Assembly: GCA_963973915.1 (NCBI GenBank)
Contig: CAXBBM010000004.1
Coordinates: 124,001-188,000 of the forward strand
DNA: 64,000 nt
Reading direction: 5' to 3'
Source of the DNA: Polycyclovorans sp002706265
GTDB taxonomy: Bacteria; Pseudomonadota; Gammaproteobacteria; Nevskiales; Nevskiaceae
Position numbers and translations under genes: made by a program. Shown piece after piece: positions 1 through 8,822 of this stretch. The notes below the pieces were generated by a model, which did not search any database, had not been told where the DNA came from, and saw only the letters and a list, made by a program, of their open reading frames with translations. Positions within the stretch are counted from its first letter, which is position 1. Every line of letters begins with the position of its first letter.

Positions 1-1236
1 AGCCTTGCCGCACTTGCGACGGCCATCGCCGAGCGCGGCGGACGGCTGACCCTTCGGCGTGGGGACAGCCTCGCAATGCTGCGTGAATTGATCAGAGAAA
101 CCGGTGCTCAATCGGTGCACTGGAACCGGCTCTACGAGCCCGCCATCCGGGCGCGGGACGAGCAGATCAAGGCGGCGTTGAAAGCCGACGGCATCATCGC
201 CCGCAGCCACAACAGCGCGCTGTTGTTCGAGCCGTGGTCGCTCAAGACCCAGGCCGACCAGCCCTACCGCGTGTTTTCGCCGTTCTGGCGCAATGGCGAG
301 CCGCAACTGGTCAACGCCCGCACTCCCGAGCCCCTGCCGAACGGCGACTGGGCCGGCCATGGCCTCGACAGCCTGCCGCTGGACGCCCTGGGGCTGCTGC
401 CGACCATCGCCTGGGACGCCGCGTTCGCCGACCACTGGACGCCCGGCGAGTCGGGCGCGCTTGAGCGGCTCGACGCCTTTGTGGACGACGCCGTGAACCA
501 GTACCGGGCGGCCCGCGACCTGCCAGCCGTGCCCGGCACGTCGGGGCTGTCACCGCACCTGCACTTTGGCGAGATCAGCCCGCAGCAGGCGCTGGCGGCC
601 ATCAAGGCGCGGGGTCCGGTCAGTGGGCAGGCCGCGCACTTCATTCGGGAGCTGGGCTGGCGCGAGTTTGCCCACCACCTGCTCTATCACTTCCCGCAGA
701 CCCCCGAGCAGGCGCTGTACCGCGACCGGTTCGGCCGGTTTCCCTGGCGCCGGCCTGACGACTACGCCGACGATCTGCGCGCATGGCAACGCGGCCAGAC
801 GGGCATTCCCATCGTCGATGCCGGCATGCGCCAACTGTGGGCCACCGGCTGGATGCACAACCGCGTGCGGATGATCGTGGCCAGCCTGCTCACCAAACAT
901 CTGCTCATCCCCTGGCAGGCGGGGGCACACTGGTTCTGGGACACGCTGGTCGATGCCAGCCTGGCCAGCAACACCCTGGGCTGGCAGTGGGCGGCGGGCT
1001 GCGGGGCCGACGCCGCGCCGTATTTCCGCGTCTTCAACCCGCAACTGCAAAGCGAGAAATTCGATGCCGACGGCGCCTATCTGAAACGCTGGGTGCCAGA
1101 AGTGCGCGCCCTGCCGCCCAAGGCCATGCACGCGCCGTGGACGGCCTCGGCGCCGCCACCCGGCTACGCGCCCATCGTCGATCTGAAAGCCGGTCGCGAG
1201 CGCGCGCTGGCGGCCTACGCCACCCTCAAGGAATGA
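1..1236 (+). CDS. phrB: Deoxyribodipyrimidine photolyase, 5' end outside window
   Basis: Repairs cyclobutane pyrimidine dimers in DNA with light and FAD. The frame is open from base 1, and the first 25 visible codons (ending GDSLAML) still read as photolyase N-terminal domain, so roughly 60 residues lie outside the window. The FAD-binding half is complete: GTSGLSPHLHFGEIS near visible codon 180, WREFAHHLLYHFP near 220, then GMRQLWATGWMHNRVRM and ASLASNTLGWQWAAGCG near 275-340, the block that lines the flavin and lesion pocket in class I CPD photolyases. The stop overlaps the next start (ATGA at 1233-1236), so the methyltransferase downstream is probably cotranscribed. A cryptochrome-like relative cannot be excluded without the N-terminus, but the motifs favour CPD photolyase. 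Confidence 0.93.
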   Translation, partial: SLAALATAIAERGGRLTLRRGDSLAMLRELIRETGAQSVHWNRLYEPAIRARDEQIKAALKADGIIARSHNSALLFEPWSLKTQADQPYRVFSPFWRNGEPQLVNARTPEPLPNGDWAGHGLDSLPLDALGLLPTIAWDAAFADHWTPGESGALERLDAFVDDAVNQYRAARDLPAVPGTSGLSPHLHFGEISPQQALAAIKARGPVSGQAAHFIRELGWREFAHHLLYHFPQTPEQALYRDRFGRFPWRRPDDYADDLRAWQRGQTGIPIVDAGMRQLWATGWMHNRVRMIVASLLTKHLLIPWQAGAHWFWDTLVDASLASNTLGWQWAAGCGADAAPYFRVFNPQLQSEKFDADGAYLKRWVPEVRALPPKAMHAPWTASAPPPGYAPIVDLKAGRERALAAYATLKE

Positions 1237-2435
1237 AAACCCCGCACCCCACCCAGGTCCGCCAGGCCATCGTGCTGCTGGAGGAGGTCATGGCCCGTCA
1301 GGTGCCGGCAGACGCCATCCTCGCCAGCCACTTTCGCCGCCACAAACAGATGGGCGGCCGTGACCGCGCGCACCTCAGCGCGCTCATCTACGGGGTGCTG
1401 CGCAACTGGCAAAGCTTGCGGGCGCGGGTCGGCGACCAGCCCCCGGCGCTGATCGGTGCGGTGTTGCACGGTCAGTTCAACTGCGATGCCTCGGCGCTTG
1501 CCAGGCTGGGGTTCGACGATGCCGCGGCGCTGGTGGCGCAGCTGGAGGCGCCGCGCGATCTGCCCTGGACGGTTCGGACCAACCTGCCGGCGTTGATGGC
1601 GGCCGACTTCAAGGCCACGCTGCCCGAAGCCGAATGGCAGGCGGCGGCCGAGGCCCTGAACGCGCCCGGCACCGTGGACTTTCGTGTCAACCGCCGGGTT
1701 GCGACCCGTGCGGCCGTGCTGGCCGATCTGGCCGCACGCGGCATCGACGCGGCGCCCACGCCCTGGGCGCCCGACGGCGTGCGGCTGGCGCGGCGCCTGC
1801 CCAACGGTGATTGGCTGTTGCGCCACGGCGCCATCACGCCGCAGGACGAGGGCAGCCAATGGCTGGTGCACTGCCTGCCGCTGCAGGCGCACGAATCGGT
1901 GCTGGACTATTGCGCCGGCGCCGGGGGCAAGGCGCTGGCGCTGGCCGCGCTGATGAACGATCAGGGCCGCGTCACCGCCACGGATTTTGATGCCGCCCGC
2001 TTGGCACGCCTTGCGCCGCGTGCCGCACAGGCCAGCGCCGAGGTCACGGTGCGGGCATTTCCGCCGTCGCCGGAACTGCGCTTCGACGGCGTGCTGGTCG
2101 ATGCGCCCTGCTCCGGCACCGGCAGCCTGCGGCGCGCCCCCGAGCGGCGCCTCGACACCCCCGACATTGCCGCGCTGGCCCGGCTGCAAGGCCAGGTGCT
2201 GGCCGATGCGGCGCGCCATGTCGCGCCCGGTGGCTGGTTGGTCTACGCCACCTGCAGCGTGCTGAGGGCCGAGAACGAGGCGGTGGCCCATGCCTTCACG
2301 GCCGCGCAGGCCGCCCTGTTCACGCCCTGCCCGCTGAAAACACCCGAAGGCGGCAGCGCGCCCACGATCCGGCTGTGGCCGCATCGCCACAACACCGACG
2401 GATTTTTTGCCGCCGGATGGCGCCGTGCCGGCTGA
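1233..2435 (+). CDS. RsmB/NOP-family SAM-dependent RNA (cytosine-5) methyltransferase
   Basis: Predicted cytoplasmic rRNA or tRNA m5C methyltransferase of 400 residues. An N-terminal NusB-like helical region (about 1-130, with GGRDRAHLSALIYGVLRNW) precedes the Rossmann domain. SAM motif I is LDYCAGAGGKALALAAL near residue 223. The two family cysteines are present in DAPCSGTGSLRR (near 290) and YATCSVLRAENE (near 338), the general-base and nucleophile motifs. The ATG at 1233 overlaps the photolyase stop, which decides the start; the frame is open further upstream but only as a shadow of photolyase. There is no fmt neighbour, so I leave the exact target (16S C967 or another site) open. Confidence 0.88.
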   Translation: MKTPHPTQVRQAIVLLEEVMARQVPADAILASHFRRHKQMGGRDRAHLSALIYGVLRNWQSLRARVGDQPPALIGAVLHGQFNCDASALARLGFDDAAALVAQLEAPRDLPWTVRTNLPALMAADFKATLPEAEWQAAAEALNAPGTVDFRVNRRVATRAAVLADLAARGIDAAPTPWAPDGVRLARRLPNGDWLLRHGAITPQDEGSQWLVHCLPLQAHESVLDYCAGAGGKALALAALMNDQGRVTATDFDAARLARLAPRAAQASAEVTVRAFPPSPELRFDGVLVDAPCSGTGSLRRAPERRLDTPDIAALARLQGQVLADAARHVAPGGWLVYATCSVLRAENEAVAHAFTAAQAALFTPCPLKTPEGGSAPTIRLWPHRHNTDGFFAAGWRRAG

Positions 2436-2489
2436 AGGCCAGGTTGGCAGACGGGGCGCCTACAATGTCGCTCCATTTGAATCAACTTA

Positions 2490-3461
2490 ATGTTCATGCT
2501 CCTTCCCTGGGCCTCCGTCATCGTGGGTTTGGCACTGCTCGTCTGGTCTGCCGACCGCTTCATTTACGGCAGTGCCGGGCTGGCGCGCACCATGGGCATT
2601 TCGCCGCTGATCGTCGGCATGGTGATTGTCGGTTTCGGCACCTCCGCACCTGAGCTGGTGGTGTCGGTGATCGCCGCCTTCCAGGGCAGCCCGGGCATTT
2701 CGATGGGCAACGCCATCGGCTCCAACCTTGCCAACACCGCGCTGATCCTCGGTGCCGTAGCGCTGCTCAAGCCCTTCACGGTGCAGCGCGGGGTCCTCCG
2801 GGTCGAAATTCCGATGGTGCTCGGCGTCAGTGTTGCCGTGTACCTGATGGCCCTGGACGGCTGGCTGACCTATCGCGACGGGGCGATGCTGGCCATCGGC
2901 CTGATCGGCTTTCTGAGCTGGATGGTGTACAGCGCCAAGCGCGGCGAAGCGCCCATCGTCATCGACGGCGACGACATTCCCAATAACGTGCCCACCGGCA
3001 AGGCTGCGGCATGGATCATCGTCGGCCTGCTGCTGCTGGTGGTGAGTTCGCAGGCGCTGGTCTGGGGCGCGACGCAGATTGCCGCGCAGTTCGGCGTGTC
3101 CGACCTGGTCATTGGCCTCACCGTGGTGGCCATTGGCACCAGCCTGCCGGAGCTGGCCGCCAGCGTGGCCGGCATCGTCAAGGGCGAAAACGACATCGCG
3201 CTGGGCAACATTCTGGGCTCCAACCTGTTCAATCTGCTGGCCATCATGCAGGCGCCGGCGTGGATCGCCCCGGGTCTGGTGCCCGACGGCATGGTGGAAC
3301 GCGACCTGCCCGTGATGGTCGGCGTCACCCTGCTGCTGCTGATCTTTGCCTGGGGATTCGGCAGCCGCCAGCCGCGTGTCAACCGGCTGGAAGGAGGCGT
3401 GCTGATATCGTCCTACGTCGCCTATACCGTCTACCTGATCATGACGAGCACGTCCGCATGA
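2490..3461 (+). CDS. Calcium/sodium antiporter, YrbG/CaCA family
   Basis: Inner-membrane cation exchanger of 323 residues with the inverted duplication typical of CaCA antiporters. The two alpha repeats are visible: VGFGTSAPELVVSVIAA with GNAIGSNLANTALILG (about 45-85) in the first half, and VAIGTSLPELAASVAGI with GNILGSNLFNLLAIM (about 210-255) in the second. About ten hydrophobic segments surround them. A second ATG lies two codons in (2496), so the start could shift. The gene heads the yrbG-kdsD-kdsC-lptC-lptA-lptB block in the usual gammaproteobacterial order, and its stop overlaps kdsD. A TACAAT sequence at 2461-2466 could be a -10 element, but I see no well-spaced -35. Confidence 0.92.
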   Translation: MFMLLPWASVIVGLALLVWSADRFIYGSAGLARTMGISPLIVGMVIVGFGTSAPELVVSVIAAFQGSPGISMGNAIGSNLANTALILGAVALLKPFTVQRGVLRVEIPMVLGVSVAVYLMALDGWLTYRDGAMLAIGLIGFLSWMVYSAKRGEAPIVIDGDDIPNNVPTGKAAAWIIVGLLLLVVSSQALVWGATQIAAQFGVSDLVIGLTVVAIGTSLPELAASVAGIVKGENDIALGNILGSNLFNLLAIMQAPAWIAPGLVPDGMVERDLPVMVGVTLLLLIFAWGFGSRQPRVNRLEGGVLISSYVAYTVYLIMTSTSA

Positions 3462-4429
3462 GCGAGGCCTCACTGGTCGCCCTGGGCCGCCGCGCACTGG
3501 AAATTGAGCGCGACGCCCTCAGCGCCCTGATTGCCCGCATCGACCCCGCCTTCGCAAAAGCCTGCGGCATTCTGCTGGGCTGCAAGGGCCGGGTCGTGGT
3601 CACCGGCATGGGCAAGAGCGGGCATATCGGCTGCAAGATTGCCGCCACGCTTGCATCGACCGGCACCCCGGCATTTTTCGTGCATCCCGGAGAGGCCAGC
3701 CATGGCGACCTGGGCATGATCACCCGCGACGATGTCGTGCTGGCCATGAGCAACTCGGGCGAAACCACCGAAATCGTCACTTTGCTGCCGCTGTTCAAGC
3801 GCATGCAGGTGCCGCTGGTGGCCATGACCGGCAAGCCCGATTCCACCCTCGCCAAGACCGCCGATGTGCACCTGGACGTGTCGGTGGCCATGGAGGCCTG
3901 CCCGCTCAACCTGGCGCCCACCGCCTCGACCACCGCCACCCTGGCCATGGGCGATGCGCTGGCCGTGGCCCTGCTGGATGCGCGCGGCTTCAAGCCCGAA
4001 GACTTTGCCATGTCGCATCCCGGTGGCAGCCTGGGCCGGCGCCTGCTGTTGAAGGTGGCCGACGTGATGCATCACGGCGAACGTCTGCCGGTCGTTGATC
4101 AAAGCGTTTCGCTGCGCGAGGCCCTGATGGTGATGACCCAGAAAGGGCTCGGCATGGTGGCGGTGCTCAAGCCCGACCAAACCGTCGCCGGGCTGTTCAC
4201 CGACGGCGACCTGCGCCGCGTACTGGACCTGGACCGAGACCTGCGCACCCTGTCGATCAACGAGGTGATGACGCCGGGCGGCAAGTCCATCCCCGCCGAC
4301 GCGCTGGCCGCCGAAGCGGTGGCCCGCATGGAGCAGCACAAAGTCATGGCGCTGCTGGTGCTCGACGCGCAGCGCCATCTCACCGGTATCGTGCACATGC
4401 ACGAGCTGCTGCGCGCCGGGGTGGTGTGA
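3458..4429 (+). CDS. kdsD: D-arabinose 5-phosphate isomerase
   Basis: Converts ribulose 5-phosphate to arabinose 5-phosphate, the first committed step to Kdo for lipopolysaccharide. The 323-residue protein has an N-terminal SIS domain (GMGKSGHIGCKIAATLAS near 49 and the phosphosugar-binding SNSGETTEIV near 100) followed by two CBS domains (about 200-320). The ATG overlaps the antiporter stop, and the stop overlaps the GTG of kdsC. The SIS+2xCBS architecture and the kdsC neighbour separate it from a stand-alone sugar isomerase. Confidence 0.95.
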   Translation: MSEASLVALGRRALEIERDALSALIARIDPAFAKACGILLGCKGRVVVTGMGKSGHIGCKIAATLASTGTPAFFVHPGEASHGDLGMITRDDVVLAMSNSGETTEIVTLLPLFKRMQVPLVAMTGKPDSTLAKTADVHLDVSVAMEACPLNLAPTASTTATLAMGDALAVALLDARGFKPEDFAMSHPGGSLGRRLLLKVADVMHHGERLPVVDQSVSLREALMVMTQKGLGMVAVLKPDQTVAGLFTDGDLRRVLDLDRDLRTLSINEVMTPGGKSIPADALAAEAVARMEQHKVMALLVLDAQRHLTGIVHMHELLRAGVV

Positions 4430-4941
4430 GCAAGATGAACATGTCGCCCGACATCAAGGCGCGCGCCGCCGCCATCGAATGCCTGTTCCTCGACATCGAC
4501 GGGGTGCTGACCGACGGTCACCTTTACATCGGCCCCAACTTCGAAGAGACCAAGAACAACTACGTGCGCGACGGCTACGGCATTCGCCTGTGGCTGAAGG
4601 CCGGATACCAGATCGCGGTCATTTCGGGCCGGCCTTCGGAGTCGATGCGCACCCGACTGCGCACCCTGGGCGTACAGCACATCGTGCTCGACCGCGAAGA
4701 CAAACTGCCCGTGTACCGCGAGATCCGCGACCGGCTTGGCCTGACCGACGCGCAATGCGCCCATGTGGGTGACGACCTGCCCGATGTTGCGCTGTTTGAG
4801 CATGTCGGCCTCGCCTGCGCCCCGGCCGATGCACACGACACCGCGCTGGAGAAAGCCCATTTCATCAGCCGCGCGGTGGGCGGCCGCGGCGCCGTGCGCG
4901 ACGTGATCGACCTGCTGCTTGCCGCCAAGGCCGCGCCATGA
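4426..4941 (+). CDS. kdsC: 3-deoxy-D-manno-octulosonate 8-phosphate phosphatase
   Basis: HAD-superfamily phosphatase of 171 residues that dephosphorylates Kdo-8-phosphate. The nucleophile/acid pair is in FLDIDGVLTDG (about 17-27), motif II is in VISGRPSESM, and the Mg-binding motif is HVGDDLPDVALF. It lacks a cap domain, as expected for tetrameric C0 HAD enzymes. The GTG at 4426 overlaps the kdsD stop; in-frame ATGs at 4435 and 4441 are alternatives that would remove only three or five residues. The stop overlaps the lptC start. Confidence 0.95.
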   Translation: MSKMNMSPDIKARAAAIECLFLDIDGVLTDGHLYIGPNFEETKNNYVRDGYGIRLWLKAGYQIAVISGRPSESMRTRLRTLGVQHIVLDREDKLPVYREIRDRLGLTDAQCAHVGDDLPDVALFEHVGLACAPADAHDTALEKAHFISRAVGGRGAVRDVIDLLLAAKAAP

Positions 4942-5483
4942 TCCGCGCACTACAGATCGTGGCCGTGCTGGCCTTGCTGGCCCTGGTGCTGCGCAACCTG
5001 CCGGGCGACTCCGGCCCGACCGAAACCCCCGTTTCGAACGCGCCGCAGTACGTGGCCACGGGCGCGCGCTGGCAGCGATTCGACGCCAATGGCGACGTCG
5101 CCGTGGCCGCCACCGCTGAGCGCCTGATGGGCTATTCCGGCGGCGAGAAAGCACTGATCGGGCTGCGCATCGACCAGCTTGGTGGCGAAGACGTCTGGTC
5201 GCTGCAGGCGCCGTCCGGCCACCAGGCGGCCGAGGACCAGCCCCTGCGCCTCGACGCCCCGGTCACGGGCACCCTGCAACGCCCCGGCGCGGCGCCGGCC
5301 ACGCTCGAAGCACAGTCGTTGTGGATCGACAAGGCGCGCCAGCAGTTGTTCAGCGACGAAGCGGTCACCTGGGTGGATGGTGACTCGCGGGCGCGCGCCC
5401 AGGGGTTCGACGGCGATTGGGCGGGCCGCTCCGTCCGCCTACGAGGAGATGTCAATGTCCGTTTCGCCCGTCCCCAGAACTGA
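4938..5483 (+). CDS. lptC: LPS export system protein LptC
   Basis: Single-pass inner-membrane protein of 181 residues linking the LptB2FG extractor to the periplasmic LptA bridge. An N-terminal helix (IVAVLALLALVL, about 7-18) is followed by a periplasmic beta-jellyroll region with no strong motifs; the LYS-type domain is recognised mainly by length and position. The region about 115-150 (SLWIDKARQQLFSDEAV) fits the LptC fold. The start overlaps kdsC by ATGA. The 3' end overlaps lptA by 29 bases, so the two are translationally coupled. Confidence 0.88.
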   Translation: MIRALQIVAVLALLALVLRNLPGDSGPTETPVSNAPQYVATGARWQRFDANGDVAVAATAERLMGYSGGEKALIGLRIDQLGGEDVWSLQAPSGHQAAEDQPLRLDAPVTGTLQRPGAAPATLEAQSLWIDKARQQLFSDEAVTWVDGDSRARAQGFDGDWAGRSVRLRGDVNVRFARPQN

Positions 5484-6054
5484 CGCCGGCCCCGCGCGCG
5501 CGCGCATCGCCGCGCTGCTGGCGCTGTGCCTCACCCTGCTGTTGCCGGCCGCCCATGCGGCTGACGCCCCCGAGCTGAAGGGGCCCGTCACCGTGACCGC
5601 CGACCAGGTCGACTGGAACAACAACCAGCGCATGGAATACCGCGGCAACGTGAAGCTGACTGCCGAAGGGTTCACGCTGGTCGGCGATCAACTGGAACTG
5701 GAGCAACGCCCCGGCGGCGTGTTCATTCGCGTGGACGGCAGCCCCGCGCGCATGGACCAGGACGATGCCCGCATCGACGGTCGCGTCACGGCACGGGCCG
5801 ACCAACTGACCTACGACGCCGCCAGCCAGTGGATCGACCTGATCGGCAATGCGCGTCTGGACCGCGGCAAAGACCACATCGAAGGCCAGACCATTCGCTA
5901 CAACGTCACCGCCCGGCAGGTGCAGGCACGGCGCGAAGGTGAGGGCCAGCAGATTCGCATCGTCATCGACAACAGCAGCCTGCAGCGCGGCAAGACCAAA
6001 GGTGACGCCCCTGCGCCCGCCCCCGCCAACGGGAACGGGAACGCCGCCCCATGA
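5455..6054 (+). CDS. lptA: Periplasmic LPS-binding protein LptA
   Basis: Periplasmic bridge protein that carries LPS to the outer membrane. A Sec signal peptide is clear: a basic N-region, a hydrophobic core (IAALLALCLTLLL) and an AHA-A cleavage site near residue 36. The mature OstA-like domain begins VTVTADQVDWNNNQRMEYRGNVKL. The Shine-Dalgarno GAGGAG at 5443-5448 sits six bases before the ATG at 5455 but directly abuts the ATG at 5449, so 5455 is preferred. The C-terminus is low-complexity (Ala/Pro/Gly/Asn). The stop overlaps lptB. Confidence 0.92.
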   Translation: MSVSPVPRTDAGPARARIAALLALCLTLLLPAAHAADAPELKGPVTVTADQVDWNNNQRMEYRGNVKLTAEGFTLVGDQLELEQRPGGVFIRVDGSPARMDQDDARIDGRVTARADQLTYDAASQWIDLIGNARLDRGKDHIEGQTIRYNVTARQVQARREGEGQQIRIVIDNSSLQRGKTKGDAPAPAPANGNGNAAP

Positions 6055-6782
6055 GCGCCTCGCTGCTGTCGGCACGCAAGCTGGTCAAGCGCTTCAAGCA
6101 GCGCACCGTCGTCCACGACGTGTCGATCGAGGTCCGTGCCGGAGAGATCGTCGGCCTGCTGGGCCCCAACGGCGCCGGCAAGACCACCTCGTTCTACATG
6201 GTCGTGGGCTTGATCCCCGCTGACGAAGGCCAGATTACGCTCGACGACGAAGACCTGACCAAGATGCCGATGCACGCCCGCGCGCGCCGCGGCATCGGCT
6301 ACCTGCCACAAGAAGCCAGCATCTTTCGCACCATGTCGGTCGAGAACAACGTGCGGGCGATTCTTGAAACCCGTGCCGACCTTGACGGCGCCGCCCGCCG
6401 GGAAGAACTGGACCGGCTGCTGGGCGAGCTGCACATCGCGCACATCCGCACGGTGGAAGGCCAGGCGCTGTCGGGCGGTGAACGCCGCCGCGCCGAAATT
6501 GCCCGGGCGCTGGCCGCCAACCCAAGGTTCATCCTGCTGGACGAGCCGTTTGCCGGCGTCGACCCGATTGCGGTGGGCGACATCCAGAACATCGTGCATC
6601 ACCTCAAAGAGCGTGGCATCGGCGTGCTGATCACCGACCACAACGTGCGCGAAACCCTGTCGCTGTGCGAGCGTGCCTATATTCTCGCCGAGGGCCGCGT
6701 CATCGCCGAAGGCGCGCCCGACGCGCTGCTGGCCAATGAAACCGTGCGCAGGGTCTATCTGGGCGAGCAGTTCAGGCTGTAA
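6051..6782 (+). CDS. lptB: LPS export ABC transporter ATP-binding protein
   Basis: Cytoplasmic ATPase subunit of the LptB2FGC extractor, 243 residues. The Walker A motif GPNGAGKT lies at about 39-46, the Q-loop in YLPQEASIFR, the signature LSGGERRRAEIARALA near 140, and Walker B ILLDEPFAGVDP near 162-172, followed by the switch histidine in ITDHNVRE. These match LptB closely. rpoN often follows lptB in gammaproteobacteria; here an acyl-CoA dehydrogenase follows after 57 bases. Confidence 0.96.
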   Translation: MSASLLSARKLVKRFKQRTVVHDVSIEVRAGEIVGLLGPNGAGKTTSFYMVVGLIPADEGQITLDDEDLTKMPMHARARRGIGYLPQEASIFRTMSVENNVRAILETRADLDGAARREELDRLLGELHIAHIRTVEGQALSGGERRRAEIARALAANPRFILLDEPFAGVDPIAVGDIQNIVHHLKERGIGVLITDHNVRETLSLCERAYILAEGRVIAEGAPDALLANETVRRVYLGEQFRL

Positions 6783-6796
6783 CCAAAACGAAGATG

Positions 6797-6813
6797 CGGC
6801 CGGTCTGGCCGCC
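6797..6813 (+). terminator. Hairpin after lptB, possible terminator
   Basis: GCGGCC and GGCCGC form a six-pair stem around a five-base loop, 15 bases past the lptB stop. There is no T-tract, so termination would be weak or Rho-assisted at most. Confidence 0.3.
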
Positions 6814-6839
6814 CCCAATGCCGCCGCGTGGAGAACCGC

Positions 6840-8684
6840 TTGTCTACCCTGATCAGTCGCCGCGATCTCGCCTTCATGCTGTACGAACTGCTCGATGTCG
6901 AGGCGCTGTGCGCGCACCCGCGCTACGCGCAGCATGATCGCGCCACTTTCGATGGCGTGATCGACGCCGCCGAGCGCCTGGCAACCGACAAGTTCCTGCC
7001 GCATGCCGCGAAGCTTGACGCGCAGGAGCCGCATTTCGACGGCGAGCGCGTGCACATCATCCCCGAGGTCAAGGCGGCGCTGGACGCGTACATCGACGGC
7101 GGCTTTCTCGCCGCCTCGTTCGATGCCGCGTACGGCGGGCTGCAGTTGCCCTACACGGTCTCGTCTGCGGCGCTGGGCATCTTCACCGCGGCCAATGTGG
7201 GCACCGCCGGCTATCCGTTTCTGACGGCGGCCGCGGCCAACCTGCTGCGCGCCCATGGCAGCGCCGAGCAGCAGCAGCGCTACATGCAGCCCATGCTGGC
7301 CGGCCGCTTTTTCGGCACGATGTGCCTGTCCGAGCCGCAGGCCGGGTCGTCACTGGGCGACATCCGCACCAAGGCGATCGAGCAGGACGACGGCCGCTAC
7401 CGCATCGTCGGCAACAAGATGTGGATCTCCGGCGGCGAGCACGACCTGTCGGAGAACATCGTGCATCTGGTGCTGGCACGCATCGAAGGCGCCCCTCCGG
7501 GCGTGAAGGGCATCTCGCTGTTCATCGTGCCCAAGTTCGAGGTCGATGCGCACGGCACCCTGGGCCGCCGCAATGGCGTGCGCCTGGTCGGGCTCAATCA
7601 CAAGATGGGCTATCGCGGCACGGTCAATACCGTGCTCAGCTTCGGCGAGCACGAGGCCTGCATCGGCGAGCGGGTCGGCGCACCCCATCAGGGGCTGGCG
7701 TGCATGTTCCACATGATGAACGAGGCGCGCATCGGCGTTGGCCTCGGCGCGGCGATGCTGGGTTACGCGGGCTACCGGTTCTCGCTGGACTATGCAAAGC
7801 AACGGCCCCAGGGACGTCCGCAGTCCGCGAAAGATCCGAGCACGCCGCCGGTGATGATCGTCGAACACACCGATGTCAGGCGCATGCTGCTGCAACAGAA
7901 AGCCTACGTTGAGGGCGGGTTGGCGCTGTGCCTGTACTGCGCGCGGCTGATCGACGAGCGGGCCGTCGCCGGCGATGACGACACGCGCGCGGCGCTCGGC
8001 CTGCTGCTCGACATCCTCACGCCGATCGCCAAGGCCTGGCCCAGTGCGTTCTGCCTGGAGGCGAACAATCTCGCGATCCAGGTTCTTGGCGGCTACGGCT
8101 ACACCCGCGACTACCCGGTGGAGCGCCTGTATCGCGACAACCGGCTCAATCCCATTCATGAGGGCACCAACGGCATCCAGGGGCTGGACCTGCTGGGGCG
8201 CAAGGTGCTGATGAACAATGGCGCGGCCTTCCGACTGCTGGCCGAACGCATGCAGCGCGACATCGAAGCTGCGGACGACCCGGCGCTTGCAGAGCTTGCG
8301 CAGGCGCTGCGCACCGCGCGGGCAACCGCCATCGAGGTGACCCGTCAGCTTGGCCAAACCGCCGCCAAGGGTGAGGTGGACCTGTTTCTCGCCAATGCCG
8401 CCGCCTACCTCGAGATGCTGGGACACACGGTGGTCGCGTGGTTGTGGCTGCAGCAGGCACAGCGCGCACAGGCAGCGCTGGCAGGTGCCGGTGCCGGTGC
8501 CGGTGCCGGTGCCGGTGCCGGTGCCGGTGCCGGTGCCGGTGCAGACGATGCGCTGTTCTACGAGGGCAAGCTGCGCGCGGCGCGCTACTTCTTCCGCTAC
8601 GAACTGCCCCGCGCCGCGCATCAGGCCGAACTGCTGCTGCGCCTCGATGACACCTGCCTGACGATGCCGGTCGCCGCGTTCTGA
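6840..8684 (+). CDS. Acyl-CoA dehydrogenase, long (FadE/AcdA-like) form with repeat-bearing C-terminus
   Basis: FAD-dependent acyl-CoA dehydrogenase of 614 residues for fatty-acid or related acyl-CoA oxidation. The N-terminal helical domain starts STLISRRDLAFMLYELLDVEAL. The FAD/substrate middle domain has FFGTMCLSEPQAGSSLGDI and KMWISGGEHDLSENIVHLVLAR. The C-terminal helical domain has NLAIQVLGGYGYTRDYPVERLYRDNRLNPIHEG split by the usual motif, ending with an extra C-terminal domain. I prefer the TTG at 6840 because GGAG at 6830-6833 is spaced six bases from it and the family begins M-S-T-L-I-S; a GTG at 6828 overlaps that ribosome site. An Ala-Gly run near residue 550 is encoded by a hexanucleotide array. 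Substrate unknown. Confidence 0.9.
   Translation: MSTLISRRDLAFMLYELLDVEALCAHPRYAQHDRATFDGVIDAAERLATDKFLPHAAKLDAQEPHFDGERVHIIPEVKAALDAYIDGGFLAASFDAAYGGLQLPYTVSSAALGIFTAANVGTAGYPFLTAAAANLLRAHGSAEQQQRYMQPMLAGRFFGTMCLSEPQAGSSLGDIRTKAIEQDDGRYRIVGNKMWISGGEHDLSENIVHLVLARIEGAPPGVKGISLFIVPKFEVDAHGTLGRRNGVRLVGLNHKMGYRGTVNTVLSFGEHEACIGERVGAPHQGLACMFHMMNEARIGVGLGAAMLGYAGYRFSLDYAKQRPQGRPQSAKDPSTPPVMIVEHTDVRRMLLQQKAYVEGGLALCLYCARLIDERAVAGDDDTRAALGLLLDILTPIAKAWPSAFCLEANNLAIQVLGGYGYTRDYPVERLYRDNRLNPIHEGTNGIQGLDLLGRKVLMNNGAAFRLLAERMQRDIEAADDPALAELAQALRTARATAIEVTRQLGQTAAKGEVDLFLANAAAYLEMLGHTVVAWLWLQQAQRAQAALAGAGAGAGAGAGAGAGAGAGADDALFYEGKLRAARYFFRYELPRAAHQAELLLRLDDTCLTMPVAAF
8484..8543 (+). repeat. Hexanucleotide microsatellite (GGTGCC)9 plus GGTGCA
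   Basis: Nine perfect GGTGCC units (8484-8537) and one GGTGCA unit run in tandem inside the acyl-CoA dehydrogenase gene and encode alternating Ala and Gly. Because the unit is two codons long, gain or loss of units keeps the frame and only changes linker length. Confidence 0.97.
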
Positions 8685-8822
8685 CCCGCGCCCACGGGGC
8701 GCGATGATGCGGGGGCGGGCTATCGTCCCCCGTTACGCACGTGACGCGGCGACGACTGAATCAACGGACTTGATCAATGCCGGCCCTACTGCAGCCGCGA
8801 CCTCCTCGAACCGCAAGCAGAA

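Noticed and set aside
2461..2466. TACAAT as the -10 of a yrbG promoter
   Set aside because: The nearest -35-like TTGGCA is only 11 bases away, too short for sigma-70, so it is mentioned only within the antiporter entry.
8484..8543. Tandem repeat considered as a CRISPR array
   Set aside because: Six-base units without spacers, inside a coding frame. No cas genes occur anywhere in the window.
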